A stretch of DNA of 64,000 nucleotides from positions 62,001 through 126,000 of the forward strand of contig NZ_CACSJJ010000016.1 in the NCBI RefSeq assembly GCF_902706295.1, read 5' to 3'. The position numbers and the translations under genes are program-made. Under the pieces are notes generated by a model. It was not told the origin of the DNA and searched no databases. It worked only from the letters and a program-made list of their open reading frames with translations. Shown piece after piece: positions 24,156 through 32,362 of the stretch. The stretch is from Arthrobacter sp. 18067 (lineage in GTDB: Bacteria > Actinomycetota > Actinomycetes > Actinomycetales > Micrococcaceae). Within the stretch, counting starts at the first letter, position 1, and every line of letters begins with the position of its first letter.

Positions 24156-24825
24156 CGGTAAGGCTGCTGCCCCAACCTCTTCCGGCTTGGAGGCAGCGCC
24201 GGAAACGGGCCACCTGCCCCCTCAGCTGTTGACGGGTCCTTGGCGGACGGTTGCCCGTGTGCTGACCGAAGTGTTCCAGCCACCAATCGTCGTGTTGGTG
24301 CTGTTGTTGATCAGCCCTGCAATCGAACCTGGTTTCCCCGGAACCATGTGGTTCGGGCTCCTGGCTGCCCTGTTCGTCTGTGTCCTGCCGCTGGCGTACG
24401 TGCTGGTGATGGTCAAACTGGGCAGGATCACGGACCACCATGTCAGCGACCGGCGCCAAAGGCCAGCGTTGCTGTTGATGGCGCTGGTTTCAGTGGTGGT
24501 CGGGCTGATTGTGTTGCAGCTTCTGGATGGACCGGCGAGTGTATCGGTGATGATCATCGCGCTCATCGGAGGCATCTCCGTCCTGGCAGTGGTGAGTGCC
24601 TTCTGGAAGATGAGCGGGCACGCGTCTGCCCTTGCTGCGGCAGCCGTGATTGTCGTTTCGATGTTTGGACCAGCGTGGCTGCCGGTGCTGCTCCTGGTAC
24701 CTGCAGTGGGTTGGTCTCGTTTGGTCCTGCGTGCCCACACCCTGGGCCAGGTCATTGTGGGCTCGCTGTTCGGCGGAGTGGTGATCGCAGGACTGTGGTG
24801 GCTGCTGCGGGAGTGGATGCTCTAG
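24148..24825 (+). CDS. PAP2-superfamily membrane protein
   Basis: About 225 residues if the TTG at 24148 is used, which overlaps the E2 stop; a later GTG is possible, so the start is uncertain. Five or six hydrophobic segments. Phosphatase motif pieces are KMSGHASALAAAA (PSGH-like) and WSRLVLRAHTLGQVIVG (SR-x5-H), but the usual final Asp is Gln in HTLGQ, a variant common in actinobacterial relatives. Such proteins dephosphorylate lipid phosphates such as undecaprenyl pyrophosphate. It is co-directional with E2 but functionally unlinked. It converges on the amidohydrolase gene, leaving 9 bases. Confidence 0.75.
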   Translation: MTDGKAAAPTSSGLEAAPETGHLPPQLLTGPWRTVARVLTEVFQPPIVVLVLLLISPAIEPGFPGTMWFGLLAALFVCVLPLAYVLVMVKLGRITDHHVSDRRQRPALLLMALVSVVVGLIVLQLLDGPASVSVMIIALIGGISVLAVVSAFWKMSGHASALAAAAVIVVSMFGPAWLPVLLLVPAVGWSRLVLRAHTLGQVIVGSLFGGVVIAGLWWLLREWML

Positions 24826-24834
24826 CCACTGAGG

Positions 24835-25926
24835 CTAAAGGGTCAACGTTCTCCCGTTCCGAACAACCCGCAGCGGGGCAGGCCTGTCCACCACCAGCTC
24901 AGGGATTGAGTTGGCTGCGAACTCAAGCCGATCATCGGACTCGGTGCCGGAGAAGCCGATTACCGCGGCCGATCCGACGAGTTCTGCCCCGGCGGCGGTA
25001 GCAATCCGGAAGCAACGTTCGAGTTCCGTGTCGGTCAAAGCGCCGGTGCGGTAACCCAGAAGGTGTGCACGGTCCATCATGCTGCCCGTGCCGTAGGGTG
25101 ACCAAGCATCGCGGACGCCGTCTGATCCGAGGGCAACCCTGACCCCATGGCTCTCCATGAGATCCAGCGTGGGGACGGGATCGGAGCCGAGGGCACATGT
25201 CGCCATCCACATCCCGGCCTCCGCCATGGCGTCCAAGGTGGCACCAAGCTCCGGCTGAGCGGTATCGCAGAGGGCAAAGGCGTGTCCGATCGTGACACGC
25301 CCCTGCATGCCCTCCGACAAGGTACGCTGCGCGATCGCGCGCAGCTGGACCAGGCCTTCATGGCCCCCATCGTGGAGGTGGATATCCAGGTCCCTGCCAT
25401 GCTTGTTCGCGATTCCGAAAACGGCGTCCAGATGGCCGTGGAGGTCTCCGTCCAGCGACTCAGGGTCGATGCCGCCCACCAGGTCGGCTCCTTCCGACAG
25501 GGCGGCCTCCATGAGGTCCCGCGTGCCGGGATTGCTCAGCAACCCGAATTGGGGGAACGCAACGATCTGGACGTCCAGGTAAGGGGCCAGCCGTTCAGCA
25601 GCTGCCCTGACGCCGTGGATGTTCTTGAGGCCGATTTGCGTGCCGACATCCACATGCGCCCGCATGGACATGGTCCCGTTGATAGCGGCCTGCCTCATGA
25701 GTGAGTAGGCGCGTTCCTCAACACCATCGGGAAACGAAAGTTGCGCCCTCAGGTCATTCCCGATGAGATCCGTCAGCGTATTGGCGTGTGGGCGGGACAA
25801 CCACCGGCTGCCCCAGGTGGTCTTGTCCGGATGGATGTGTGCGTCCACGAATCCAGCCGTCAGCAGGGGAGGCTGCCCTTTGGGCACTTGTCCCTGAGAC
25901 TTTGCCGGCATTTCAGGTGCAGTCAT
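24835..25926 (-). CDS. Amidohydrolase, cytosine-deaminase-like
   Basis: 363 residues; the ATG at 25926 follows GAGGAGAGG. Metal-binding positions of the CodA/AtzC branch are visible: H-x-H in GFVDAHIHPDK, His in DIHLHDGGHEG, GHAFALCD and the Asp in ALGSDGVRDAW. The N terminus starts almost at the first metal motif, so the small beta-sandwich seen at the N terminus of CodA is largely missing, while C-terminal strands remain (PLRVVRNGRT). The enzyme probably hydrolyses a cyclic amide or deaminates a heterocycle. Divergent from an amino-acid permease with shared operators. Confidence 0.82.
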   Translation of the reverse strand: MTAPEMPAKSQGQVPKGQPPLLTAGFVDAHIHPDKTTWGSRWLSRPHANTLTDLIGNDLRAQLSFPDGVEERAYSLMRQAAINGTMSMRAHVDVGTQIGLKNIHGVRAAAERLAPYLDVQIVAFPQFGLLSNPGTRDLMEAALSEGADLVGGIDPESLDGDLHGHLDAVFGIANKHGRDLDIHLHDGGHEGLVQLRAIAQRTLSEGMQGRVTIGHAFALCDTAQPELGATLDAMAEAGMWMATCALGSDPVPTLDLMESHGVRVALGSDGVRDAWSPYGTGSMMDRAHLLGYRTGALTDTELERCFRIATAAGAELVGSAAVIGFSGTESDDRLEFAANSIPELVVDRPAPLRVVRNGRTLTL

Positions 25927-25954
25927 GTGGGGTCCTCTCCTCGTGAACCACTAC

Positions 25955-25966
25955 GGTATACCAAAA
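25955..25966. promoter_or_regulatory. Operator-like GGTATACCAAAA, first site
   Basis: A GGTATACC palindrome followed by AAAA lies 28 bases upstream of the amidohydrolase start. A related TTTGGCATACCAAA is found at 26047-26060. FadR-type GntR regulators bind such TGGTATACCA sites; no GntR gene is in this window. Confidence 0.5.
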
Positions 25967-26046
25967 TTCTTCGAAGGCGGGCGGCGGGGCGGCCAATGAA
26001 GCAATTCAGGCACCGGGAAGCAGCATGAGGCCTAGTAGATTTCATA

Positions 26047-26060
26047 TTTGGCATACCAAA
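26047..26060. promoter_or_regulatory. Operator-like TTTGGCATACCAAA, second site
   Basis: A 14-base palindrome with one mismatch, 81 bases upstream of the permease ATG. Together with the site at 25955 it would let one regulator control both divergent genes. Confidence 0.55.
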
Positions 26061-26141
26061 ACCTGTACATGAGCGCAGGCCTCGCCTAATCTAATGAACA
26101 ACATTCATTTATGTGATGCGGATCGCATCGAGGAGAACGCC

Positions 26142-27545
26142 ATGCACACCACCCCAACCAGCGCACCGGAGGCTCCTGCATCAGGGCCTACCCTCAAGCG
26201 CGTCCTTGGCTTGCCGTCACTGGTCGCCTTCGGCCTGACCTCCATGGGCATTCTGTCCGTGGTGGCGGTGTACGGCGCCGGAACCGAGATCAGCGACGGG
26301 CATTTGCCGGCCGCCTATGTGGCGGCCCTGATCGCAATGCTGTTTACGGCCCACAGTTACGGGCAGATGGCACGCCACGTCCCGGTGACCGGCGGCGCGT
26401 ACGCGTACGCTTCCCGCGCGTTCGGCAAGCCGGTGGGATTCCTTGTGGGATGGGCCATGATGCTGGATTACGTGTTCCTGCCCATGGTGAACTTCCTGCT
26501 GTTTGGCCTCTATCTCAACAGTTTGCTGCCCGCTATACCGCCCCAACTGGCAGTTTTGATGTGTCTTCTGGTGGTTGGCCTTTTCAGCGTGATCGGCGTT
26601 GCCTGGATCAAGAAGATGAACTTCGCAGTGGTGGCCGCTTCGGTGCTTGTCATCCTTGTTTTCGTTGTCTTGGCAGTAGTCAATGCCCCGGACCTTACCG
26701 TCCAGAGCGTCATCCGCCCGCTGACCCTGGGCGACGGGGGCATAGCGCCGGTCATGGCCGCTGCGGCAATTGTCGCCTTCGCGTTCCTGGGATTTGACGG
26801 CGTCTCCACCTTGTCCGAGGAAACGCGAAACCCAAAAAAGGATGTGCCGCGCGGCATCATCCTGTCCACGCTCTTCGCCGGCTTGGGCTACGCGCTCTTT
26901 TCCGTGGCGGGAAGCCTCATCGCACCGGAGTGGAGATCAATCGAAAACCTCGATGCTGCGGGCACCGAACTCATGCAGCGCGCTGGCGGTGACGTGCTGA
27001 TGGTGGTGTTCGTGGTGGTGAACCTGGCCGGGCTGGTTCTCTGCGGTACCGCAGCGCAGATGAGTGTCAGCCGCGTCATCTATGCAATGGGGCGGGACCG
27101 AATCCTGCCCGGAGCGCTCGCGAAACTCCAGCCCCGCTTCCGCACGCCGTACGTTGCCGCCTTGCTCGTCTCGGCAATTTCCCTGGTTGCCCTGTTCATC
27201 ACGTTGGAGCAGGCCGTATACATGATCAACTTCGGGGCTTTGATCGCCTTCGCAGTGGTAAACCTGGCAACCGTCAAGGTGCTGTTCTTCGAACTGCGGA
27301 GGAGGGGAGCGAAAGGGACCTTGCGGAATCTGGTCCTGCCCCTGCTTGGGTTTGCCTCCATCGGATGGCTCTGGACGTCGCTCGCTTGGTTCACGTACCT
27401 GCTGGGAGCGGCGTGGCTTGCCGTGGGTTTGGCGATTCTCCTCGCGCGCCGCCGGAAGGCGGGAGGCCACGTCGGCCTGAACTTCGACGACGGCGCTCGC
27501 GTCGATGGGGCTGCGGAATCTCCCGAGGTGGCGGGCAGTCGCTAG
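26142..27545 (+). CDS. APC-family amino-acid permease
   Basis: 467 residues; the ATG at 26142 has GAGGAGAACG upstream, so I prefer it to the frame's first start 16 codons earlier. About 12 hydrophobic segments. APC features are GLPSLVAFGLTSMGILSV in helix 1, TGGAYAYASRAFGKPVGFLVGWAMMLDY, FLGFDGVSTLSEETRNPKKDVPRGI and RVIYAMGRDRILP. Typical of the PuuP/YfnA-like branch taking amino acids or amines. The divergent amidohydrolase and paired operators suggest it imports the amidohydrolase substrate. Overlaps the next minus gene by 4 bases. Confidence 0.9.
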   Translation: MHTTPTSAPEAPASGPTLKRVLGLPSLVAFGLTSMGILSVVAVYGAGTEISDGHLPAAYVAALIAMLFTAHSYGQMARHVPVTGGAYAYASRAFGKPVGFLVGWAMMLDYVFLPMVNFLLFGLYLNSLLPAIPPQLAVLMCLLVVGLFSVIGVAWIKKMNFAVVAASVLVILVFVVLAVVNAPDLTVQSVIRPLTLGDGGIAPVMAAAAIVAFAFLGFDGVSTLSEETRNPKKDVPRGIILSTLFAGLGYALFSVAGSLIAPEWRSIENLDAAGTELMQRAGGDVLMVVFVVVNLAGLVLCGTAAQMSVSRVIYAMGRDRILPGALAKLQPRFRTPYVAALLVSAISLVALFITLEQAVYMINFGALIAFAVVNLATVKVLFFELRRRGAKGTLRNLVLPLLGFASIGWLWTSLAWFTYLLGAAWLAVGLAILLARRRKAGGHVGLNFDDGARVDGAAESPEVAGSR

Positions 27546-27880
27546 AACGCCGGGTAACTGACCAGCAGCGCTTGAAGTTCCGTCGTCGACATGTTGTTGG
27601 CCATTTCAACACTGATGCCCATGGCAATGGCGGCCACAGTGACCATGGCAACGCAGGCTACGGAGAGGAAGCGCCAGTCCTTGCGGAAGACGCTGCCAAA
27701 GGTCTCCGGCATCTCAAGGCTGGGGGAGATCATGTTGGGGGCGCTGTCCCAGGTGCCGTCGTCCAGCATCGCGATGATGCGATCGTTGCTGCGGTCGTAG
27801 CGCATGGTGCTGATGTTGTTGCCGTGGCGGGCAAGAAGGATGTCGTGACCCACGCGTTGGCGCGGCTGCAAGGTAAGCAA
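27542..27880 (-). CDS. Small protein with C-terminal membrane helix
   Basis: 112 residues from a TTG at 27880, chosen because AGGGGAA lies just upstream; a GTG at 27919 would add 13 residues but has no ribosome site. A soluble part (RHGNNISTMRYDRSNDRIIAML) is followed by one hydrophobic helix (FLSVACVAMVTVAAIAMGISV) and a short tail. Unrecognised; it may be a membrane-anchored small protein. Its stop overlaps the permease stop by 4 bases on the opposite strand. Confidence 0.55.
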   Translation of the reverse strand: MLTLQPRQRVGHDILLARHGNNISTMRYDRSNDRIIAMLDDGTWDSAPNMISPSLEMPETFGSVFRKDWRFLSVACVAMVTVAAIAMGISVEMANNMSTTELQALLVSYPAF

Positions 27881-27982
27881 GAAAGTTCCCCTGAAATCGA
27901 GAAGTGGATGGTGGCGCACGCCATTGGGGGCATCTCGATTTTATAACGGTTGGGTCTGCCTACTGGCCCAAAATACGCCGAA

Positions 27983-28008
27983 CGCCGGGTGAGTCTCCCC
28001 ACCCGGCG
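27983..28008 (-). terminator. Terminator hairpin for the usp gene
   Basis: CGCCGGGTG (27983-27991) pairs with CACCCGGCG (28000-28008), 8-base loop. On the minus strand it follows the usp stop by 17 bases and is followed by TTCGGCGTATTTT. Confidence 0.65.
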
Positions 28009-28025
28009 GAGTGATTCAGCTCGCT

Positions 28026-28454
28026 TTACGGCTGGTCGGTCTTGGCAATGTAGACATCGCAAGGGGCGGTGTGGGCAACGGTGTTGGCCACACTTCCCAG
28101 TACCCGGCCAAGGCCCTGCATGCGCCGGTTGCCTACCACGATCAGGCGCGCGTCCTGCATTTCGGCTTCCTTCACCAAGGCTTCGCCCGGCTTGCCGCGG
28201 GCAGCTGAATAGGTGACGTCGAGGCGGTCGTCCGCCAGCTGCTCAGCCACGGTGCGGGCCACGGTTTCAGCTTCGGCGGCGTCGGACACGATCCACTTGT
28301 CGGTGCCGATCTCAACCACCTCAGTACGGTTGCTGTCGAATGCACTGACCACCCGCAGGCTGGCTCCGAGGCCAATTGCCAACTGCTGGGCGGCCCGGGC
28401 TGCCCTCATAGCCGTCTCGCTGCCGTCTACTCCGACAATCACAACTCCGGTCAT
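28026..28454 (-). CDS. Universal stress protein, UspA family
   Basis: 142 residues of the Usp fold. It begins VVIVGVDGSETA, and has the ATP-binding G-2X-G-9X-G(S/T) pattern in the stretch VVGNRRMQGLGRVLGSVANTVAH, so it should bind ATP. Its ATG overlaps the stop of the aminotransferase gene as ATGA, which couples the two. A stress-type role is assumed from the family. The pairing with an aminotransferase is unusual. Confidence 0.9.
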   Translation of the reverse strand: MTGVVIVGVDGSETAMRAARAAQQLAIGLGASLRVVSAFDSNRTEVVEIGTDKWIVSDAAEAETVARTVAEQLADDRLDVTYSAARGKPGEALVKEAEMQDARLIVVGNRRMQGLGRVLGSVANTVAHTAPCDVYIAKTDQP

Positions 28455-29764
28455 TGTGCTGCTCCTTCATTGGTGGCTTTGATGGCTTCTGCCAAAACTG
28501 GTGCCAAGCGGCGGACGCCTTCGGCAATCGTATCCGGGGGAACGGCGCTAAAGGCGAGGCGGAGCTTGTTTGAGGGTCCGTCGGCGGGGGAAAAGGCCGC
28601 GCCCGGGATGAAGACCACGCCGGCGTCGATGGCTTTCGCGAGCAGCGGATAGGTGTCTACTCCTTCGGGCAGGGTGACCCAGACGAAGAAGCCGCCGTCC
28701 GGTCGGGTCCAGGTCAGGCCTGCCGGCATGTACGCGTCCAGTGCGGAGAGCAGTGCCTCGCAGCGTTCCGCATAGAGCTTGCGGTACGTGTCGATCTGAC
28801 CTTTCCAGTCGTAGTCGCGGAGATATGCCGAGACGAGCATCTGGTTCAGCGGCGGCGGGCAGAGCGTCACGGCCTCGGATGCGAGGTAGAAACGCCGCTG
28901 CAAGTGGGCCGGAACAAGCGCCCAGCCGATACGGAGCCCGGGTGCGAAGATCTTGGAAAAGGAGCCGAGATAGATGACATCGTCCGGGTTGGCGGCACGC
29001 ATGGGGGCGATAGGGCGACCGTCGAAACGCAGGAGCCCATAGGGATTGTCCTCCAGGACAATGATATTCGCGTTGCGGCATATATCGACGATCCGCTGCC
29101 TGCGGTCCTCCGCCAACGTGATTCCGGAAGGATTGTTGAAGTTGGGGATCGTGTAGAGGAACTTGATGTTCTTGCCCTCAGACTGGAGTGCGGCGATCCG
29201 GGCCTCAAGAAGCTCAGGCACCAGACCGTCGTCGTCCATGTCGATCGGCTCCACCTCCACTTGGTACGCCTCGAACGTGTTCAAGGCGCCCACGTAGGTA
29301 GGGTTCTCCACCAGGACAACGTCCCCAGGGTTGCAGAAGACCTTGGTGGCCACGTCCTGGGCCGACTGGGACCCGGCAGTGATCACCACGTTTTCGGGAA
29401 GGGCGTCGGTGATTCCCTCGGCGGCCATGATGTCGCAGATCTGCCTGCGGAGCTCTTCGGTGCCCTGGCCGCCGCCGTACTGCAGGGCAATCATTCCCTC
29501 TTCGGCGATGATGCGGGCGGCGGTCTGGCCCAGTTTGTCCAGCGGCAGCGACTGCAGGTACGGGTTGCCGCCTGCGAGCGATACAAGGCCCGGCCGCATC
29601 GAGATGTCGAAGACGTCGCGGACAGCGGATTGCTTGATGTTGGCGGCCCGGTCGGAGAAAAGTTCCTCGTGCGGGTGGGCGGCCGTGGCGGCCCGCTCAA
29701 TGGCGTCGATGGCTTCAGCGGGCAACGTTGCGCCGGCATCCAATGTTTCGTGGGTCACAGTCAC
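28451..29764 (-). CDS. PLP-dependent aminotransferase (2-aminoadipate/MocR-type fold)
   Basis: 437 residues from the GTG at 29764, supported by GAGGAG upstream; the frame runs on far upstream as an antisense shadow. Fold-type I features: SLAGGNPYLQSLP, LQYGGGQGTEELR, NPTYVGALN, PNFNNPSGITL, VLEDNPYGLLRF and the PLP lysine K271 in GSFSKIFAPGLRIGW. This is the 2-aminoadipate/aromatic (LysN/MocR catalytic domain) class without a DNA-binding domain. It is divergent from an ICL/PEP-mutase-family gene and coupled to a usp gene. Substrate unknown, possibly a branched or aromatic amino acid. Confidence 0.88.
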   Translation of the reverse strand: MTVTHETLDAGATLPAEAIDAIERAATAAHPHEELFSDRAANIKQSAVRDVFDISMRPGLVSLAGGNPYLQSLPLDKLGQTAARIIAEEGMIALQYGGGQGTEELRRQICDIMAAEGITDALPENVVITAGSQSAQDVATKVFCNPGDVVLVENPTYVGALNTFEAYQVEVEPIDMDDDGLVPELLEARIAALQSEGKNIKFLYTIPNFNNPSGITLAEDRRQRIVDICRNANIIVLEDNPYGLLRFDGRPIAPMRAANPDDVIYLGSFSKIFAPGLRIGWALVPAHLQRRFYLASEAVTLCPPPLNQMLVSAYLRDYDWKGQIDTYRKLYAERCEALLSALDAYMPAGLTWTRPDGGFFVWVTLPEGVDTYPLLAKAIDAGVVFIPGAAFSPADGPSNKLRLAFSAVPPDTIAEGVRRLAPVLAEAIKATNEGAAQ

Positions 29765-29779
29765 AGGATACTCCTCGAT

Positions 29780-29796
29780 GTTGCTAATGAGGCAAC
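29780..29796. promoter_or_regulatory. Dyad GTTGC-N7-GCAAC in a divergent promoter region
   Basis: A perfect 5-base inverted repeat with a 7-base spacer lies 15 bases upstream of the aminotransferase start and 73 bases before the divergent gene. Lrp/AsnC-type or similar regulators could bind it; no such gene is next to it. Confidence 0.4.
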
Positions 29797-29869
29797 AGTT
29801 GTTTTCGAATCTGTCCAAGTTTCGCAGGTCACGCTTTACGCCGCGATCCGGAAGGGCTGGAATGTAGCT

Positions 29870-30718
29870 ATGACAGCGCACCGGGGATCCGTGACCAAGG
29901 CCGAACAGTTCCACAAACTCCACGACGCCGGGCCCACGCCTTTGGTGCTGGTGAATGTGTGGGACGCGGCTTCCGCCCGCGTGGTCCAGGACGCAGGGGC
30001 GACGGCGATTGCCACCTCCAGCTCGGCCGTCTCCTGGAGCTTGGGGTTCCGGGACGGGGATCACGTGCCGTGGGGGTTGGCCATGGCCGCCTTGGGGCGG
30101 GTGGTCGGCGCCACCACGCTGCCCGTGACCGCGGACATCGAGACGGGGTACGGGCGGACCGATGACGAGCTCCGGGCCACCGTCCATGCCGTCCTGGACG
30201 CGGGCGCTGTTGGAATCAATATTGAAGATTCCGGCGCCGAGCCGCTCACCGAGATCGGCGAGCAGTCGCGCAGGATCGCCCTCATCCGCGCCGCTGCCGA
30301 CGACCACGGGATCCCACTGTTCATCAATGCACGCACGGACACCTACCTGTCAGGCCGCTTCCCGGACGCGGCATATGAGGAGACGCTGCGGCGTGCCGGG
30401 TCATACCTCACGGCCGGCGCCGAAGGTGTCTTCGTGCCCGGCGTCGTGGATTTGCATGTCCTCCACGAACTGTCCAGCCGGATTCCGGCGCCACTCAACG
30501 CGTTGGCGGGGGTGGGTGCGCCGTCGCCGCTGGAACTGCACGACGCCGGCGTGCGTCGCGTCAGCATCGGCGGCAACACCGCCAAAGCGGCCTACGCCAA
30601 GGTGGCGCGGGTAGCGAAGGAGATCCTCGGGGACGGCAACTGGGCCGGCCTCGCCGGCACGCGAAGTCACGACGAGATGGACGCACTCTTTGCCGAGGGG
30701 CCCAAATACAGCCTGTGA
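29870..30718 (+). CDS. Isocitrate lyase / PEP-mutase family protein
   Basis: 282 residues from the ATG at 29870. Features of the ICL/PEP mutase superfamily are LVNVWDAASARVVQDAGATAIATSS, the metal-binding D in TADIETGYGR, GINIEDSG, and NARTDTYL. The KKCGH loop of isocitrate lyases is absent, which puts it among the PEP-mutase-like or methylisocitrate-lyase-like enzymes that make or break C-C or C-P bonds of 3-carbon oxo acids. GGAAGGG is 14 bases upstream, a weak start. Divergent from the aminotransferase-usp pair, possibly acting on its product. Confidence 0.82.
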   Translation: MTAHRGSVTKAEQFHKLHDAGPTPLVLVNVWDAASARVVQDAGATAIATSSSAVSWSLGFRDGDHVPWGLAMAALGRVVGATTLPVTADIETGYGRTDDELRATVHAVLDAGAVGINIEDSGAEPLTEIGEQSRRIALIRAAADDHGIPLFINARTDTYLSGRFPDAAYEETLRRAGSYLTAGAEGVFVPGVVDLHVLHELSSRIPAPLNALAGVGAPSPLELHDAGVRRVSIGGNTAKAAYAKVARVAKEILGDGNWAGLAGTRSHDEMDALFAEGPKYSL

Positions 30719-30805
30719 AACAGTGGAAGGCTCGACGGCGGCACCCGCCTTTATTGTCGGACCCCGCCGATAACTTTGGTCATGTGGAAGACGAGGGGAG
30801 GCTCC

Positions 30806-31837
30806 ATGGCACGGCGTAGTGTGCAGTTTTGGCGTATGGAACAGCTGAACGGTGACGAGCTCAGCCGTCCATTTCCAGCGCGTCGGGTGGCAGAGGTCCT
30901 GAAGAAAGCCCAGGATGCGGCGACGGACCGCCATTTCACCAGCGTGGACGGCACGGTGTTGGTTGCGCAGGCAGTGGCCTCCTCACCGCATCCCGTGCTT
31001 CTGCTGGACCGGGTCCGGGACACCAACCTGCCGAGTGTCGGTGACGCCCTTGGCCGACGTAAACCCCTGCCGCTGGCTCCGGGCGACCACCTGCTGGAGA
31101 CCACGTACTTCGCGTTCCTGAAGAGGAATGTCATTGCGGTACTCACCAGCGGGAACGGTCCCCGGGCATCCCGGATGGGGGAGTACCTGGGCGGAATGCT
31201 GGGACTGGAACCAAGCCTGGTTCCGGTGGTCAGGGAGGACATCGAGGAAATCCTCACCCGGCTTGAAGTGAGCCGTTTCGAGTTCGCCCTTCCTGCAGAG
31301 CGCTTGTCGGGGAAGCTGATGGAAGGCGAATGGGCCGACGTCCTGGACAGCGCCTCCCGCCTTATGAACGAGGGAACATTCCGCATTTCCCTCAGCGTTG
31401 GCCGGACCGGAAAAGCAGAGGACAAACAGCGGATCCGGGACCGCATTCAACAACTCATCGACCTCTTCCGCAGGGCAGGGTCCGTGGAGCACTTTGACTA
31501 CGTCGTGGCGGAGGGCAAGGATTCACTGACCGGCGATCGTGAGGTGGTGGATTTGCTCAAGGAGCGGTTCATTTCGCACATCGAGGTTGATCCGGACGTG
31601 TTCAACGATCCGCAGAAGTCGGTGGCCGAGGCCATCGCCATCCTCAACAAGCAGGCCAAGGACAACGAGGAATTTTTCGCGAGGACCTTGCCGGACGTCA
31701 AAGGCTCGGCGGACGCCAGCTGGGTACCGGATATCGTCGCGGGTGGAATGGCCGCCGTGCGGGAGGCGCTCGCGGCCGCCACAAGACGTGATGAGGAAGC
31801 CCAAGGCGGTGCGGGCCATGAGCTTGTACGAGGTTGA
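30806..31837 (+). CDS. Unrecognised soluble protein, first gene of a two-gene module
   Basis: 343 residues from the ATG at 30806, chosen because GGGGAGG lies just upstream; an earlier ATG at 30782 is possible. I do not recognise the family with confidence. The N-terminal half has mixed alpha/beta character with LLETTYFAFLKRNVIAVLT, then SGNGPRASRMGEYLGG, a layout I recall from DUF6731/DUF4747-type proteins, some of which appear in phage-defence contexts. The C-terminal half is charged and helical. No membrane segment. Its stop overlaps the membrane protein gene by 20 bases, so both are made together. Confidence 0.7.
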   Translation: MARRSVQFWRMEQLNGDELSRPFPARRVAEVLKKAQDAATDRHFTSVDGTVLVAQAVASSPHPVLLLDRVRDTNLPSVGDALGRRKPLPLAPGDHLLETTYFAFLKRNVIAVLTSGNGPRASRMGEYLGGMLGLEPSLVPVVREDIEEILTRLEVSRFEFALPAERLSGKLMEGEWADVLDSASRLMNEGTFRISLSVGRTGKAEDKQRIRDRIQQLIDLFRRAGSVEHFDYVVAEGKDSLTGDREVVDLLKERFISHIEVDPDVFNDPQKSVAEAIAILNKQAKDNEEFFARTLPDVKGSADASWVPDIVAGGMAAVREALAAATRRDEEAQGGAGHELVRG

Positions 31838-32357
31838 TGTCCACCACACAGGGCGTCGCCGGACCCTCTGGCGCTGGTTCCTGCTACATCCCACAGCCGA
31901 CTTCCTTTGGGCGGTTCTCGCTGTTGTGATCTGGCTTGGGATCGGGTTGTTGGCGCATCAGCCGTTGATGCTGGAGGGTGTTGATACCGGAGCCCGGCGA
32001 ACCCTCTTCCAGACGCTCGCCACCTTGGCCGGCGCCACGGCAGGGCTCACGCTCACCAGTGTTTCCATGCTCATTAACGTGCTCGGCAAGAAGGCAGCAC
32101 CGGGCCAGCGGGAACTGCCGTTGGAGAAACTGTCGGCAACCCACCGCCGCCAGATCGGTGAAGTGTTCCTGTTCGCCATTCCGGGTCTTGGCCTTCTGGT
32201 GGTTGCTGCCCTGGCCACGGTTGTCCTCGAAGGAGGCGCTGCCACGGGACTTTGGATTCCCGAGGCCGTGGTGTTCGTGCTGGCCTTCGCCTCTGTCCTT
32301 GCCTTGTTGCGAGTGGCCTGGGCCCTGCGGAGGGTGTTGGCCATAGCGACGGCGTGA
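31818..32357 (+). CDS. Four-helix membrane protein, second gene of the module
   Basis: 179 residues starting inside the previous gene (ATG at 31818, AAGGCGG upstream). Four hydrophobic helices at about 27-46, 64-88, 114-137 and 146-175; a basic start (TGRRRTLWRW) and a short loop KKAAPGQRELPLEKL favour the N terminus inside. No recognised domain. An overlap of 20 bases with a soluble partner and no other shared genes suggest the two proteins work as one system, for example an effector held at the membrane. Convergent with the DUF1990 gene 5 bases further on. Confidence 0.7.
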   Translation: MSLYEVDVHHTGRRRTLWRWFLLHPTADFLWAVLAVVIWLGIGLLAHQPLMLEGVDTGARRTLFQTLATLAGATAGLTLTSVSMLINVLGKKAAPGQRELPLEKLSATHRRQIGEVFLFAIPGLGLLVVAALATVVLEGGAATGLWIPEAVVFVLAFASVLALLRVAWALRRVLAIATA

Positions 32358-32362
32358 AGGAA

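Noticed and set aside
29765..30307. Long N-terminal extension of the aminotransferase at 28451-29764
   Set aside because: The extension lies opposite the ICL/PEP-mutase gene and has no ribosome site, whereas a GTG with GAGGAG exists at 29764.
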